Positions 1 to 10,018 of a stretch of DNA of 64,000 bases are shown here, piece by piece. A program made the translations under genes and the position numbers. Source of the stretch: JACCZX01 sp963801035 (lineage in GTDB: Bacteria; Pseudomonadota; Gammaproteobacteria; Burkholderiales; Burkholderiaceae_F); contig CAWDDF010000011.1 in assembly GCA_963801035.1 (NCBI GenBank), positions 1-64,000 on the forward strand, read 5' to 3'. Each line of letters starts with the position of its first letter. The first letter of the stretch is position 1. The notes under the pieces were generated by a model, which saw nothing but the letters and a program-made list of their open reading frames with translations, had not been told where the DNA came from and did no database searches.

Positions 1-636
1 ACGATCGTCGCCACTCCACGAGTGCTCGGCATCGTAAGCAACCTCGGCGATGATTGGATACGGAAACTTTGCGTTGTATTCGCATACAACGATCTTCGGC
101 GTCCGACCGCGGTTGAATTCGCGCGATCGCGAGATCATTCCCGTCGATGTCGACGGACAACACATCGAGCCCTTTGGCTAAGTTGGCATCCGCAACGGTA
201 GCGACAGATGCAACGTTTTCGCGGGTCACGATCTTGTGAAACTATGCGCGGCGTTTAACTCAGGCACAAGCCGCTCGGATCGCCGCGATGTTGCTGCATT
301 GCCGTCGACCCATACTCCATGCCAACCCTTCAGCAACAGATAGTGGGTGTTGTTCTCGCGACCGTCTCCGCAGCCGATTTCGATGAACGAGCCGCGCTCA
401 AGTTGAAGCCAATCACAAATATGCTCGAGAATGCCGTCCTCATCAGCCTGCGAGTACACCTTGAATCCGCAAACCGCCGGATTATCCGGCATGGTTTCGC
501 GCATTTCGTCTCTGCAGTCGCGTTACTCACGTGCCAGTTCAAGTTGAAGTAACGCATCAGAAACATGCGCGCCCGAGTTTGAATGCAGGCGTGCTGCAAT
601 TGCGCTCCGCAAGCGCTGAAGGAATTCCATGATCAT
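1..636 (-). CDS. FkbM-type SAM-dependent methyltransferase, partial, frameshifted
   Basis: Likely O-methylates a sugar of the surface polysaccharide made by this operon. A Rossmann SAM-binding block (FIEIGCGDG) is followed by GWHGVWVDGN and, nearer the left edge, by DVLSVDIDGND, which together are typical of the FkbM family. The start ATG at 636 overlaps the stop of the upstream flippase gene (ATGA) and gives MIMEFLQRLRSAIAA. The frame then shifts near 530 and again near 230, and the C-terminus lies outside the window. The family assignment is fairly safe. The acceptor sugar is unknown. Confidence 0.7.
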
Positions 637-2175
637 GCGTTCTGCGATCGGTCCAGAGACTTACGCGAGGCAGCAGATAACCGCCTCAGCAACTGCTGTT
701 CTTCGGGCGACAGCAGCGTCAGTATCGCGCGCGATATATAAAAGGCGACCCAAGCTGCCGCGGCGACCGAGATCAAATCAATCCAGCTTCGCATCTGCGT
801 AGGTTGCAAAAGCACTACCGCAAGTTGCACAGTGCATCCAATGATCACGCTCACCCAGAATGTGAATCGCTCGCGGAGCCGGCGTAACTCTGAAGTCGCG
901 CCGTGCAACGAATGAAAAAATAAGCGATGTCGTAGTTGCCGAGCAGGATCGCTACGGCAGCGCCAAACAGTCCGTAATGAGGAACAAGCCAAAGCATTGC
1001 ACCAGAGTCACAATTGCCGTTAACCAAGCGAACTTTGCCGCAAGCAGCGATTTCCCACTGGCGACCAACACGTGACTGACTGGGACAGCGAATGCAGGAA
1101 TGGCAAACGCGACCAGGAGTACACGAAACGTTGCGGGAAGATCGGAGCTAGCAAAGTCACCGAGCCACAGCTTCAAGAATGGCTCGGCCAAAAGTAGACC
1201 CGGCAATAGAAATGGTACGCAGCAGCACGGCAATAGCTCGGTCAAGTGCGTGTAACAGCGCCACCGTATCTGAGTGCTTGCCTTGCGCCAGTAGCAGTGC
1301 GGCATGTGGAAATACAAATGCGCTCAATGCAGCAACTCCGGCGAGACTCTTATTGGCGACATTTACGCACAACGCATAGGCACCCGCCATGCTGGCAGAA
1401 CCTAACGCGGCCACCAGCATGCGATCTCCTTGATAAACGAGGGTGCTGGCTACCTGTGCCGCGAACATACCTCCTGAGAAACGCTTCTCGTTTAGCAAGA
1501 GGCCGCTCGTCGAAGCGAAACGGACCCCCCATTCAACATGCTGACGTATCGCAATCAGTGTGATAGACGCCGCTGCTGCACTGAGCGCTATCCCGAGGTA
1601 AATGACATCCACCAGTGGGTGTCCAGCTTGCACAATGGTCAGAGCTCCCAACCATAAAATAACCGTCGACATTGTTTGTACTGCGGCTATCCAAGCGACC
1701 GCCTGGGCCGCCCGTGCCACGATGCCGGGCGCGAGCGTGGCGAGACTCACGATGATCCAAAGCGCGCATATGCGAACTCAATTGCGCGGCCTCGCCCGCG
1801 CGTGCAGAACCTCGTCGATCCTGAGCCAGGCAGCAATCGGTCCAGCGGCAAGCCAAACAATGACGCCCAGCACAAGGCCCACAGCCATGAGTGTTGCCGC
1901 AGCGTGGTCAGCGTAGCTACCTACATCCACCTTCTTTCACGCAAGGTTCCGGCCACGCTGCGCACCCCCGCAGATGTGACGCCCAGTTCCAGCTGGCAAG
2001 CGATCAGCAGCATCACCGGGCCAGCATCGGTATCCCAAACTTTGCCTTGCCAAGAATCTGCAGAAGCTTTGGAGAAATAACGAATACCACCGCAAGCGGC
2101 AATGCCCAACTCGCAAGGCCCCAAAACGCGCGCGTTGACAGACGACGTGTCGCGAGCACAGAGTCTCTTGTTTAC
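633..2175 (-). CDS. Polysaccharide flippase (Wzx/MATE-like), several frameshifts
   Basis: An integral membrane protein expected to flip lipid-linked oligosaccharide across the inner membrane. Long hydrophobic segments alternate with short loops, for example around SWALPLAVVFVISP at the N-terminus, VAWIAAVQTMSTVILWLGAL in the middle and VSVIIGCTVQLAVVLL near the C-terminus. The segment SGGMFAAQVASTLVYQGDRM resembles the mid-protein motif of Wzx-like exporters. The reading frame changes at least four times (near 2100, 1900, 1750-1600, 1200 and 970). The start is unclear and lies close to the rfaE2 stop at 2172. The stop overlaps the methyltransferase start. The flippase class is inferred from hydrophobicity and from neighbours. 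Confidence 0.6.
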
Positions 2176-2669
2176 CGTGGTGAGGGCGCAGCCGGGCCAG
2201 CAGCTCGCGTTGTGGACCGATCGTGCTCAAAGGCGATTGATGATGAGGCCACCCGAGCTCTTAACAAGCTGGCTTTCCGGAAGGGTGGTGATGTCGTAGT
2301 CGCCGCCCTTTACATACACGTCGGGCTTAACGGATCTGAATTGTCTCGAGCGGAATGGTCTCATCGAACAAGGTCACCAAACTCACGCTCTCTTAACGCC
2401 GCCACCAGGGCGCTCGATCATCTTCGGAGTTAAGCGGACGATCGTGGCCTTTGCCCAATGTGCGAACCGACGCATCGGAATTGATCGCTACAATCAGCGA
2501 AGCACCTAACGTTCGCGCTTGCGCCAAGTACGTGACATGATCCTCGGTGCAATACGATCGAACACGCCATTTGTGAACACGACTGGCCGCGCCAGCATCG
2601 CAACCCGGGTGCGAAGAATCGTTGCGCGACAATCTTGCTCTCGAACGCGGGAGTCGAAAGTTGCATCAT
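2172..2669 (-). CDS. rfaE2: D-glycero-beta-D-manno-heptose 1-phosphate adenylyltransferase, frameshifted
   Basis: Transfers AMP from ATP to heptose 1-phosphate, giving ADP-D,D-heptose, the step before HldD. Family blocks are present in order but in different frames: VFTNG near the N-terminus, the HxGH nucleotide-binding motif (spanning indels near 2550), TYLAQARTLGASLIVAIN, SDASVRTLGKG, VTLFDETIPLETIQ, KPDVYVKGGDYD and the C-terminal HDRSTT. The start ATG at 2669 overlaps the gmhB stop. The kinase half is a separate gene (rfaE1), the split arrangement usual in betaproteobacteria, unlike the fused HldE of Escherichia coli. The exact stop is uncertain because of an indel near 2200. Confidence 0.8.
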
Positions 2670-3277
2670 GCGTGCGGACTTCCGGCGTTCGTCATCGAAA
2701 ATAGCGAGCGTTTTCGGAGCGCTTCATCCAGCCGGCGGAACGAAGCGGTAGCGAGACCATCCTCACCATCGGCCTTGAGCGGGTTGCGTCCATCGGTCCC
2801 GAGCAGCACGCGCAGCGGAACATGTGCCGCCAACGCCGCCTCAAGGTCGGACGGCTTATCGCCAAACATGGCCGACGCTCGGAGGTCGAGTTGCAAATCG
2901 TTTGCTGCCGACAGCAGCATTCCCGGTGCGGGCTTGCGGCAATCGCAGCTCCGAAGGTATGGGTCGCGGGCTTCAGTCGGGTGATGCGGGCAAAAGTAGA
3001 CGCCGGAAAGTGGTGCTCCCGCGGCCATAAACTTCTGCCTCATCCAGTCGCTCAGAAGATGAAACTGAGATTCACTGAAAAGCCCGCGGCCAATTCCAGA
3101 CTGATTGCTGACAACAACTAGCGCGTAGCCCAATTCGTGAAAACGCCGTGCTCCTTGAAGCACGCCCGGTACGAACTCGAAGTCCTCTGCGCGGTAAACA
3201 TAGCCACGGTCGATGTTGATGACGCCGTCGCGATCGAGAAACGCTGCGCGCCGTCCCGTTGTCGTGTCGCGCTTCAC
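2666..3277 (-). CDS. gmhB: D,D-heptose 1,7-bisphosphate phosphatase
   Basis: Removes the 7-phosphate from heptose bisphosphate, between the kinase RfaE1 and the adenylyltransferase RfaE2. A HAD-superfamily protein: the nucleophile motif FLDRDGVIN is at the N-terminus, VVVSNQSGIGRG is motif II, and CDCRKPAPGML plus MFGDKPSD are motifs III and IV. The Cys/His zinc-loop residues (YFCPHHP and SCDCRKP) are intact. The frame is unbroken. I choose the GTG at 3277 because it overlaps the hldD stop by 4 bp (GTGA); the frame stays open further upstream without family similarity. In many betaproteobacteria gmhB lies between glyS and plsC, but it does not here. Confidence 0.9.
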   Translation of the reverse strand: MKRDTTTGRRAAFLDRDGVINIDRGYVYRAEDFEFVPGVLQGARRFHELGYALVVVSNQSGIGRGLFSESQFHLLSDWMRQKFMAAGAPLSGVYFCPHHPTEARDPYLRSCDCRKPAPGMLLSAANDLQLDLRASAMFGDKPSDLEAALAAHVPLRVLLGTDGRNPLKADGEDGLATASFRRLDEALRKRSLFSMTNAGSPHA

Positions 3278-4272
3278 GGCGCCTGTCCAAGCAACCAACG
3301 CACGTAGCTTGCTGTTCCCTGTTCCACGCGCCGAAACTCGACATCGCACCCGCCGGCGCGCAAGTTTCGTAAATCCGCCTGCGTGTACGCCTGATATTTG
3401 TCTTCAAGTCCATCGGGAAAGGCGATGTACTCGATCAGTCCCTCGTGTACGGCTTGTTCGAGCTTGAGCGGCGTGCGCACCTTCATGCTCGCGAAGGGTA
3501 TTGACGACCGTGAGCGCAACATCATTGAACGCCTGCGCGGTGCCAGTGCCGACGTTGTAGATGCCCGACACCGGTTTGTTCCAGAAGTGCAGATTGACCG
3601 AGACGACGTCATCTACATGAACGAAGTCGCGCCGCTGCTCGCCGTTCGCCGTACCCATGGCTGCTTTCAAACAGCCTGACTTTGCCGTCGTCTCGATATT
3701 GTTGGAAGTGATGGAAAGCAACCGAAGCCATCCGCCCCTTGTGCGATTCGCGCGGCCCGTACACGTTGAAGTAGCGCAGACCGATGACCGGCGCTGATAA
3801 CTTCGGCAACTCGCGTCGCACGATCTGGTCGAACAGGAACTTCGAATATCCATAAACGTTCAGCGGTCTCTTGGTGGCGACGGTCATCGACGAACTCTGG
3901 TCCGAATCCATACACCGCCGCCGAGGAGGCGTAGATAAACGGCACACGTCTCCTGCTGACACCAACGTAACAGCTCGAGCGAATATCGATAGTTGTTATC
4001 GAGCATGTAGCGGCCATCAGTTTCCATCGTGTCCGAGCAGGCGCCTTGATGGAATACGACGTCGGGTCGCGGCAGACTTGCGCGCATCTGACCAGCTCGA
4101 TGAAGTCGCGCTTGTCGAGGTAGTCGGCGATCTCGCAGTCCACTAGGTTTCTGAATTTTTCCGAATGGCTCAGGTCATCAACCGCGAGGATGTCGGTAAA
4201 GCCGCGCTCGTTCAGCGCCTTGACGTTGTTTGAGCCTATAAAGCCCGCCGCACCGGTCACGACGATGCTCAT
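3274..4272 (-). CDS. hldD: ADP-L-glycero-D-manno-heptose 6-epimerase, several frameshifts
   Basis: Converts ADP-D,D-heptose to ADP-L,D-heptose, the donor for inner-core LPS. An extended SDR protein: the NAD(P)-binding VVTGAAGFIGSN is followed by the HldD-specific LVDCEIADYLDKRDF. The catalytic Y-x3-K appears as VYGYSKFLFDQ. RYFNVYGPRE and FVHVDDVVSVNLHFW are further family blocks, and the C-terminal AYTQADLRNLRAGG is diagnostic. The frame shifts near 4085, 3960, 3850, 3660 and 3490, with all pieces conserved, so sequencing error is the likely cause. The start overlaps the rfaE1 stop (ATGA). Confidence 0.9.
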
Positions 4273-5213
4273 GTGGCGTCTTCGCCAAAGAGTTCATCGA
4301 AACTGACCGCAGCGGTGCCGAGCTTGCCAACAACGATGCCGCCGGCTCGGTTCGCGATACTCATCGCTTCCTGCAGCGAAGCGCCGACGGCCAGCATCGC
4401 AGCCGTCACTGCGATTACGGTATCGCCCGCGCCTGAAACGTCGAACACTTCGCGTGCTTGCGCCGGAACCGACCATTCGCCCTCGGCGGTATAAAGCGTC
4501 ATGCCATCTTCGCTGCGCGTCAGCAGCAATGCCTTCAGATCGAGCTCTGTGCGCAGCGCTTGTGCGCGTCGCGTGAGGTCCGCTTCATCGCGCCATCTTC
4601 CTACCACTTCGCGCAGCTCGGCAAGGTTGGGCGATAACAGCGTGGCTCCTTCGTAGCGCGCGTACTCATCCCCTTTGGGATCGACCAGCACCGGCCGCCC
4701 TGCGGCGCGTGCTTGTTCGATCATCTGGCTGATGTGACCGAGCCCGCCCTTCCCGTAGTCGGAAAGCAGTACCAGATCGTGCTCGGCTACGAGGCTGCCG
4801 TAACTATCGAGCAAGGCGGCAAGGGTTTCCGCTTCCGGCGTTTTCTCGAAGTCGACACGCAGCATCTGTTGCTGCCGGCCGATCACTCGCAGCTTGACGG
4901 TTGTGGCTCTGAGTGCGGATCGGAGTGCGGTTGCGCTTCGATGCCCGCCTGCGCAGCCAGCCGAGCGATCGTGCGTCCTGCTTCGTCGTCCCCCAAGAAC
5001 TGTGAGCAGTCCGGCATGCGCGCCAAGCGACACGACGTTTAGCGCTACGTTCGCCGCACCCCCCAGGCGTTCTTCGCTGCGAAGGATGCGAACGACCGGT
5101 ACCGGAGCCTCGGGCGAGACGCGATCGACATCGCCGAACCAGTAGCGATCGAGCATCGCATCGCCCACCACCAATATGCGGCACGCGGATAGTGCTGCAC
5201 GGCTCGGCCTCAT
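4269..5213 (-). CDS. rfaE1: D-glycero-beta-D-manno-heptose-7-phosphate kinase
   Basis: A PfkB-family sugar kinase that phosphorylates heptose 7-phosphate at C1. Seen in order: ILVVGDAMLDRYWFGDVDR near residue 15, the glycine-rich RLGGAANVALN, VLLSDYGKGGL, VDPKGDEYARY, and the catalytic anion-hole motif DVSGAGDTVIA near the C-terminus. The ATG at 5213 is preferred over the longer open frame because similarity begins there. A stretch near 4880-5030 reads in the wrong frame between two compensating indels; the alternative frame gives the expected residues. The stop overlaps the hldD start. Confidence 0.9.
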   Translation of the reverse strand: MRPSRAALSACRILVVGDAMLDRYWFGDVDRVSPEAPVPVVRILRSEERLGGAANVALNVVSLGAHAGLLTVLGGRRSRTHDRSAGCAGGHRSATALRSALRATTVKLRVIGRQQQMLRVDFEKTPEAETLAALLDSYGSLVAEHDLVLLSDYGKGGLGHISQMIEQARAAGRPVLVDPKGDEYARYEGATLLSPNLAELREVVGRWRDEADLTRRAQALRTELDLKALLLTRSEDGMTLYTAEGEWSVPAQAREVFDVSGAGDTVIAVTAAMLAVGASLQEAMSIANRAGGIVVGKLGTAAVSFDELFGEDAT

Positions 5214-5221
5214 CGTGCCGA

Positions 5222-6675
5222 TCAGCCGCCCGCGGATGCTGCGGCGCGACGCGGCCGTAGATATCGTCGAACCTGACGATGTCGTCCTCACCGACATAGT
5301 CGCCGCACTGCACTTCGATCAAGCACAACGAGGCACGGCCGGGATTTTCCAGGCGGTGTTTGGAACCCAGTGGAACGTAGGTCGATTGATTCGGCGCCAG
5401 CAGCACAACTCGCTCATCGACCGTTACTTTGGCGGTTCCGCTGACAACCACCCAGTGCTCGCTTCGATGATGGTGCATCTGCAGCGACAAAGATGCGCCA
5501 GGCCTTACTTCGATGCGCTTGATCTTGAAGTTCGGGCCTTCCTGCAGCGTCGTGTACGTGCCCCACGGGCGCGTCACCGTCCGATGCAGTTTCTGCGTAT
5601 CGTGTCCGCGGCGCTTCAGTTCGTTGACGACGTCTTTCACTTTCTGCGATTCATGTCGGTCGCATACCAACACAGCGTCCGCGGTGTCAACGATGACAAC
5701 ATCTTTTAGTCCGACCGCGGCGATCAGTCGATCGTCGCTCTGCGCGTGCACGTTCTTGCAGTCGGCGAGCAGCACGTCGCCGCTTGTCGTATTGCCGCCC
5801 GCATCGCGCGCGAATTCTTCGGCAACCGCTTTCCAGGAGCCGATGTCGCTCCAGCCGAAGTCACCTGCAAGCACGACGACATTCGATTCACGCTCCATGA
5901 CTGCGTAGTCGATCGAGATGTCGGATGCTTGCGCAAACGCAGATGCGTCGAGCTGCAGACGCGCGCGGCTTCGAGCGGCGGAACGGTGCCGTTGTCAACC
6001 GCTGCGCGGGCGGCTGCGAGCACTGCGGGCTCGTGCCGCTGCAGGGCGGCGAGCATCGTCTTGGCGGTGAAGCAGAAGATTCCGCTATTCCACAGATATG
6101 TTGCCGGCCGCGACGTACTCGGTCGCTCTCTCCAACGGCGGTTTCTCGACAAACCGTCGGACTGCTTGCTCCTCGAGCCCGACCGGAATCGCCGCGCACT
6201 CGATGTAACCAAAGCCGGTTTCCGGCATCGTCGGCCGTATCCCGAACAGCACAATCTGCCCGGCAGTCGCCAGGCGGCCGGCTTGCATCACTACGTCGGC
6301 GAAGCGCTGCTCGTCCTGAATCAAATGATCGGCTGGCATCAACAGGATCGGCTCGTCGTCCTTGCCCTGACTCGTCAATAAAATGCAGGCGGCGGCGATC
6401 GCCGGAGCGGTGTTGCGCCCGATGCGGTTCCAGCAGCATTTGGCAGTCGACCTGAGGCACGCTCCAAGAGCGGCGAACTCCTCGACCGTCTTAAACGCGT
6501 ACTCGGCGTTTGTCACGACCAGGCACGATGGGGCGCCGACGCGCTCAGCGCGCAGCGCAGTTCGCTGTAGCAGAGAGTGTTCGCCGCCGATCTTCATGAA
6601 CGGCTTCGGCATGGCCTGGCGCGACACCGGCCATAACCGCGCGCCCGCACCCCCAGACAGGATGACGGCGAGCAT
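5222..6675 (-). CDS. manC: Mannose-1-phosphate guanylyltransferase / mannose-6-phosphate isomerase, frameshifted
   Basis: A bifunctional type II enzyme making GDP-mannose for Gmd. The N-terminal nucleotidyltransferase domain shows ILSGGAGARLWPVSR, LMPADHLI and FVEKP. The C-terminal cupin (isomerase) domain shows TRPWGTYTTLQEGPNFKIK, SLQMHHHRSEHWVVVSG and YVPLGSKHRLENPG. Frame breaks lie near 6450, 6090, 5900 and close to the C-terminus. The stop at 5222 assumes one indel after YGR and is therefore approximate. The gene starts 2 bp after the gmd stop. Confidence 0.88.
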
Positions 6676-6677
6676 CG

Positions 6678-7653
6678 CTAGCTCTCCGCCGCAACGCGGC
6701 GCAGGTCAGCTTCGAGCATCATCTCGACCAGTTGCTGCAACGACGTGCGCGGTGACCATCCGAGCTTACGTTGCGCCTTCGATGGATTTCCTAACAGGAC
6801 TTCGACCTCAGCAGGCCGCATATACGCCGGATCCATCTTTACGTAGCGTTCGTAATCCAGCTCGACGTGCGAAAACGCGAGTCGACAAAATTCGCGCACC
6901 GTTTGTGTTTCGCCGGTAGCGAGCACATAGTCGTCAGGTTGGTCTTGTTGCAGCATCAGCCACATGCCTTCGACGTAATCGCCGGCAAATCCCCAATCGC
7001 GCTTCGCATCCATATTTCCCAGACGAAGCTCGTCCGCTTTGCCGAGCTTGATGCGAGCCACACCGTCGGTGATCTTGCGCGTCACGAATTCGATGCCGCG
7101 CAACGGTGACTCATGATTGAACAAAATCCCGCTCGACGCATGCAAACTGAAGCTCTCACGGTAATTTTTCGTAATCCAATGTCCATACAGCTTGGCAACG
7201 CCATAAGGGCTGCGTGGATAAAAGGCGGTTTCCTCGTCTTGCTTCTCGTTCTGAACGCGGCCGAACATCTCGCTGGTGGATGCCTGGTAGAAGCGTGAGC
7301 CGGGAGACACGATGCGGATCGCTTCGAGCAGTCGCGTCACGCCAATCGCGTCCACGTTACCGGTGAATTCGGGTTGATCCCACGAACTGCCGACGAAGCT
7401 CTGCGCGGCAAGGTTGTACACCTCAGTAGGGCGCGCTTTTTCTACCGCTCGCATCAAAGAAGATGTGTCCGTTAGGTCGCCGTTGATCAATCGGACGTCA
7501 TCATGAATCCGTAACTCTTTCAGCCTCCACGTAGGGATCAGTACTGCGACGTGCGATCAAGCCATGAACGTCGTACCCCTTTTTCAGTAGAAACTGAGCA
7601 AGATAGGCCCCATCCTGACCGGTCACTCCGGTAATCAACGCTGTCTTACTCAT
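6678..7653 (-). CDS. gmd: GDP-mannose 4,6-dehydratase, one frameshift
   Basis: Makes GDP-4-keto-6-deoxy-D-mannose, the substrate of Rmd. An extended SDR: the N-terminal TALITGVTGQDGAYLAQFLL is the NADP-binding glycine motif, AQSFVGSSWDQPEFT and STSEMFGRVQ follow, and the catalytic Y-x3-K is YPRSPYGVAKLYGHW. NMDAKRDWGFAGDYVEGMW is diagnostic for Gmd. The frame shifts once, near 7510, after a well-formed start. The ATG at 7653 overlaps the rmd stop (ATGA). The lost N-terminal piece is easily restored. Confidence 0.92.
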
Positions 7654-8565
7654 TGTTTGGTCTGTTTTAGGGCGTTGAGTGCGTGTTGGTAAAGTTCTTT
7701 AACGGTCTGGGACAACGGGATTTGCGGCCTCCATCCGAGTGATCGAAGCTTGTCATTATCGCCTACCAGGCGCGGTGTTTCGGAGCTACGCAGACGCGAT
7801 TCGTCGACCTCGATCCGAACCTCAGTACCCGCGGCAAGAATGAGTTGTTGCAGTACGAGCTCGAGTCGATGGCTAACGCCCGAACAAACGTTATAAATGT
7901 CACCGCGATGACCCCGCTCGAACAGAGTGAAGTACGCGCGGATCACATCGCGCACGTCGGTGAAGTCCCGTTCCACCGAAAGGTCGCCGACGGCAAGCGT
8001 TGGAGCACGGTTTCCGGCAACGATGGCAGCGATCTGCGCCGCGAAGCTCGCGACTGCGAAACGCGTGTCTTGTCCCGGGCCAATGTGATTGAACGGTCGC
8101 GCTACTACAACGTCAAGGTCGCTGCGGCGGGCGGCCTCCAGACATACCGCCTCAGCAGCGAGCTTGCTCGCCGCGTACGGATTGCGCGGCGCGGCGGGCT
8201 GCGATTCCTTGATAGGAAGCGCGGCCGGCTCGACCGCGCCATAAACGTCGGCCGAGCTCACGAACAGCAAGCGTCCTGCGAATCCGCCTTGTACCGCTGC
8301 ATTGACGACATTGGCAGTGCCGATCGTATTGATTTGATAAGTCTTGATGGGCTGTTGCAACGATTGTGCGACCGAGGATTGGGCAGCCAAATGCAAAACC
8401 CAGTCTGGATTTGCGGCTTGCGATGGCAGTTGCTACGGACTGCGTGTCGCCGACGTCGAAGTGGGCAGGCGGCACGACGACGTCAAGTTCTCTTCTCAAC
8501 AAAGCGGACTCAATGACGTGTTTCCCGACGAATCCACTGTGTCCGAGGATCAATAGTCGTGGCAT
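7650..8565 (-). CDS. rmd: GDP-6-deoxy-D-mannose (GDP-D-rhamnose) reductase, one frameshift
   Basis: Reduces the 4-keto intermediate from Gmd to GDP-D-rhamnose. LILGHSGFVGKHV at the N-terminus is the nucleotide-binding loop. LHLAAQSSVAQSL, FVSSADVYG and the catalytic RNPYAASKLAAE follow, then ARPFNHIGPGQ and RDFTDVRDVIRAY. This combination fits Rmd better than the GDP-fucose synthase Fcl. One indel lies near 8430. I choose the ATG at 8565; a TTG two codons upstream is possible. It is the first gene of the minus-strand operon, and 68 bp separate it from the divergent manB. Confidence 0.85.
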
Positions 8566-8633
8566 TTTCAATTCTAGCTGGCTGGTGTATGCACGCTAAA
8601 GGCGTAGCTCGTCGTTGTTAAACTGCAGTCGCC

Positions 8634-10014
8634 ATGCTGAGTGCCACGATCTTCAAGGCGTATGACATTCGGGGAATCGTCGACTCGACACTCACCGCGT
8701 CCGCCGTGCGCGCGATTGGTTCAGCTCTGGGTTCGCTTGCCTCAGAAAGTGCGGTGACCTGCATCGCGGTTGGCCGTGACGGCCGGCTTTCCGGACCGAC
8801 GTTGCGCGATGCATTGATCGATGGCATCACCAGCACCGGCATCGACGTCATCGACATCGGCATGGTGCCGACTCCAGTGCTGTATTTCGCAACGCATCAG
8901 CTCAAAACCGGATCCGGTGTCTCGATCACCGGCAGCCATAACCCGCCCGAATACAACGGGCTGAAGATGATGATGGCGGGTGCGACGCTGCATGGCGACG
9001 GCATTCAGGCGTTGCGGCAGCGGCTCGAGGAAGGCCGCGTCGTGACTGCGTCTCGGCGCGGACAGAGCAGCAGCGTCGACGTTATTCCGGCGTACCTCGC
9101 TGCGATCACAACAGACGTCAAGCTGGCCCGCCCGATGAAAATCGCGATCGACTGCGGTAACGGTGTTGCCGGCGCGGTGGCTCCCGAGCTTTATCGCCGC
9201 TTGGGTTGCGACGTCATCGAGTTGTTTTGCGAGGTCGATGGCACGTTCCCGAATCATCATCCCGATCCCGCGCATCCCGAGAATTTGCAGGATCTGATTC
9301 GCTGCCTGCGCGAGACCGATGCCGAAATCGGCCTCGCATTCGACGGTGATGGCGACCGCTTGGGCGTGGTGACCAAGGATGGCCAGATCATCTATCCGGA
9401 TCGACAGATCATGCTGTTCGCGAAGGACGTGCTCGCGCACCATCCGGGCGGCGAAATCATCTTCGACGTCAAGTGCACGCGCTTGCTCGCGCCTTGGATT
9501 CGTCAGCACGGCGGGCGGCCGACGATGTGGAAAACGGGGCACTCGCTGATCAAGGCCAAATTGAAGGAGACGAACGCGCCTTTCGCCGGCGAGATGAGCG
9601 GCCATCTGTTTTTCAACGACCGTTGGCCCGGGTTTGACGACGGCTTGTACGCGGGTGCTCGTCTGCTCGAAATACTGAGCCGGCATGCCGATCCTTCGGC
9701 AGCTGTTGAACGCGTTGCCGGCGGCGATCAACACGCCCGAGCTGCAATTGAAGACCGCAGACGGCGAAAATTTTTCGCTGGTTGAACGCTTGCGAAAAGA
9801 GGGCAAATTTGAGGGCGCTCAGGAAATCATCACCATCGACGGTGTGCGCGTTGAATACGCAGACGGATTCGGCCTGGCTCGCCCGTCGAACACGACGCCG
9901 GTCGTCGTGATGCGCTTCGAAGGTGATAGCACCGCAGCACTCGAGCGTATCCAGCGCGATTTTGCGTCACAGATTCTGAAGATAAAGCCGGACGCGCGTT
10001 TGCCGTTCGCATGA
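8634..10014 (+). CDS. manB: Phosphomannomutase/phosphoglucomutase, one frameshift
   Basis: Interconverts hexose 6- and 1-phosphates. It would feed mannose 1-phosphate to ManC and probably glucose 1-phosphate to UDP-sugar synthesis (AlgC/ManB type). The start is IFKAYDIRG. The catalytic phosphoserine loop is SITGSHNPPEYNG near residue 100, the metal loop is LAFDGDGDRLGVV, and sugar-binding GEMSGHLFFND and the C-terminal phosphate-binding RPSNTTPVVVMRFEG follow. One indel near 9705 separates the last domain. It is divergent from rmd and is followed within 5 bp by galE. Confidence 0.92.
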
Positions 10015-10018
10015 CGTC

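Noticed and set aside
1..2669. Decayed (pseudogene) polysaccharide genes at the left end
   Set aside because: Indel density here is high but similar indels hit essential genes throughout the window, so sequence error is the simpler reading.
8742..9806. A 354-codon open frame on the minus strand opposite manB
   Set aside because: It mirrors the strong codon bias of manB, has no recognisable domain and no ribosome-binding site; the plus-strand protein has clear catalytic motifs.
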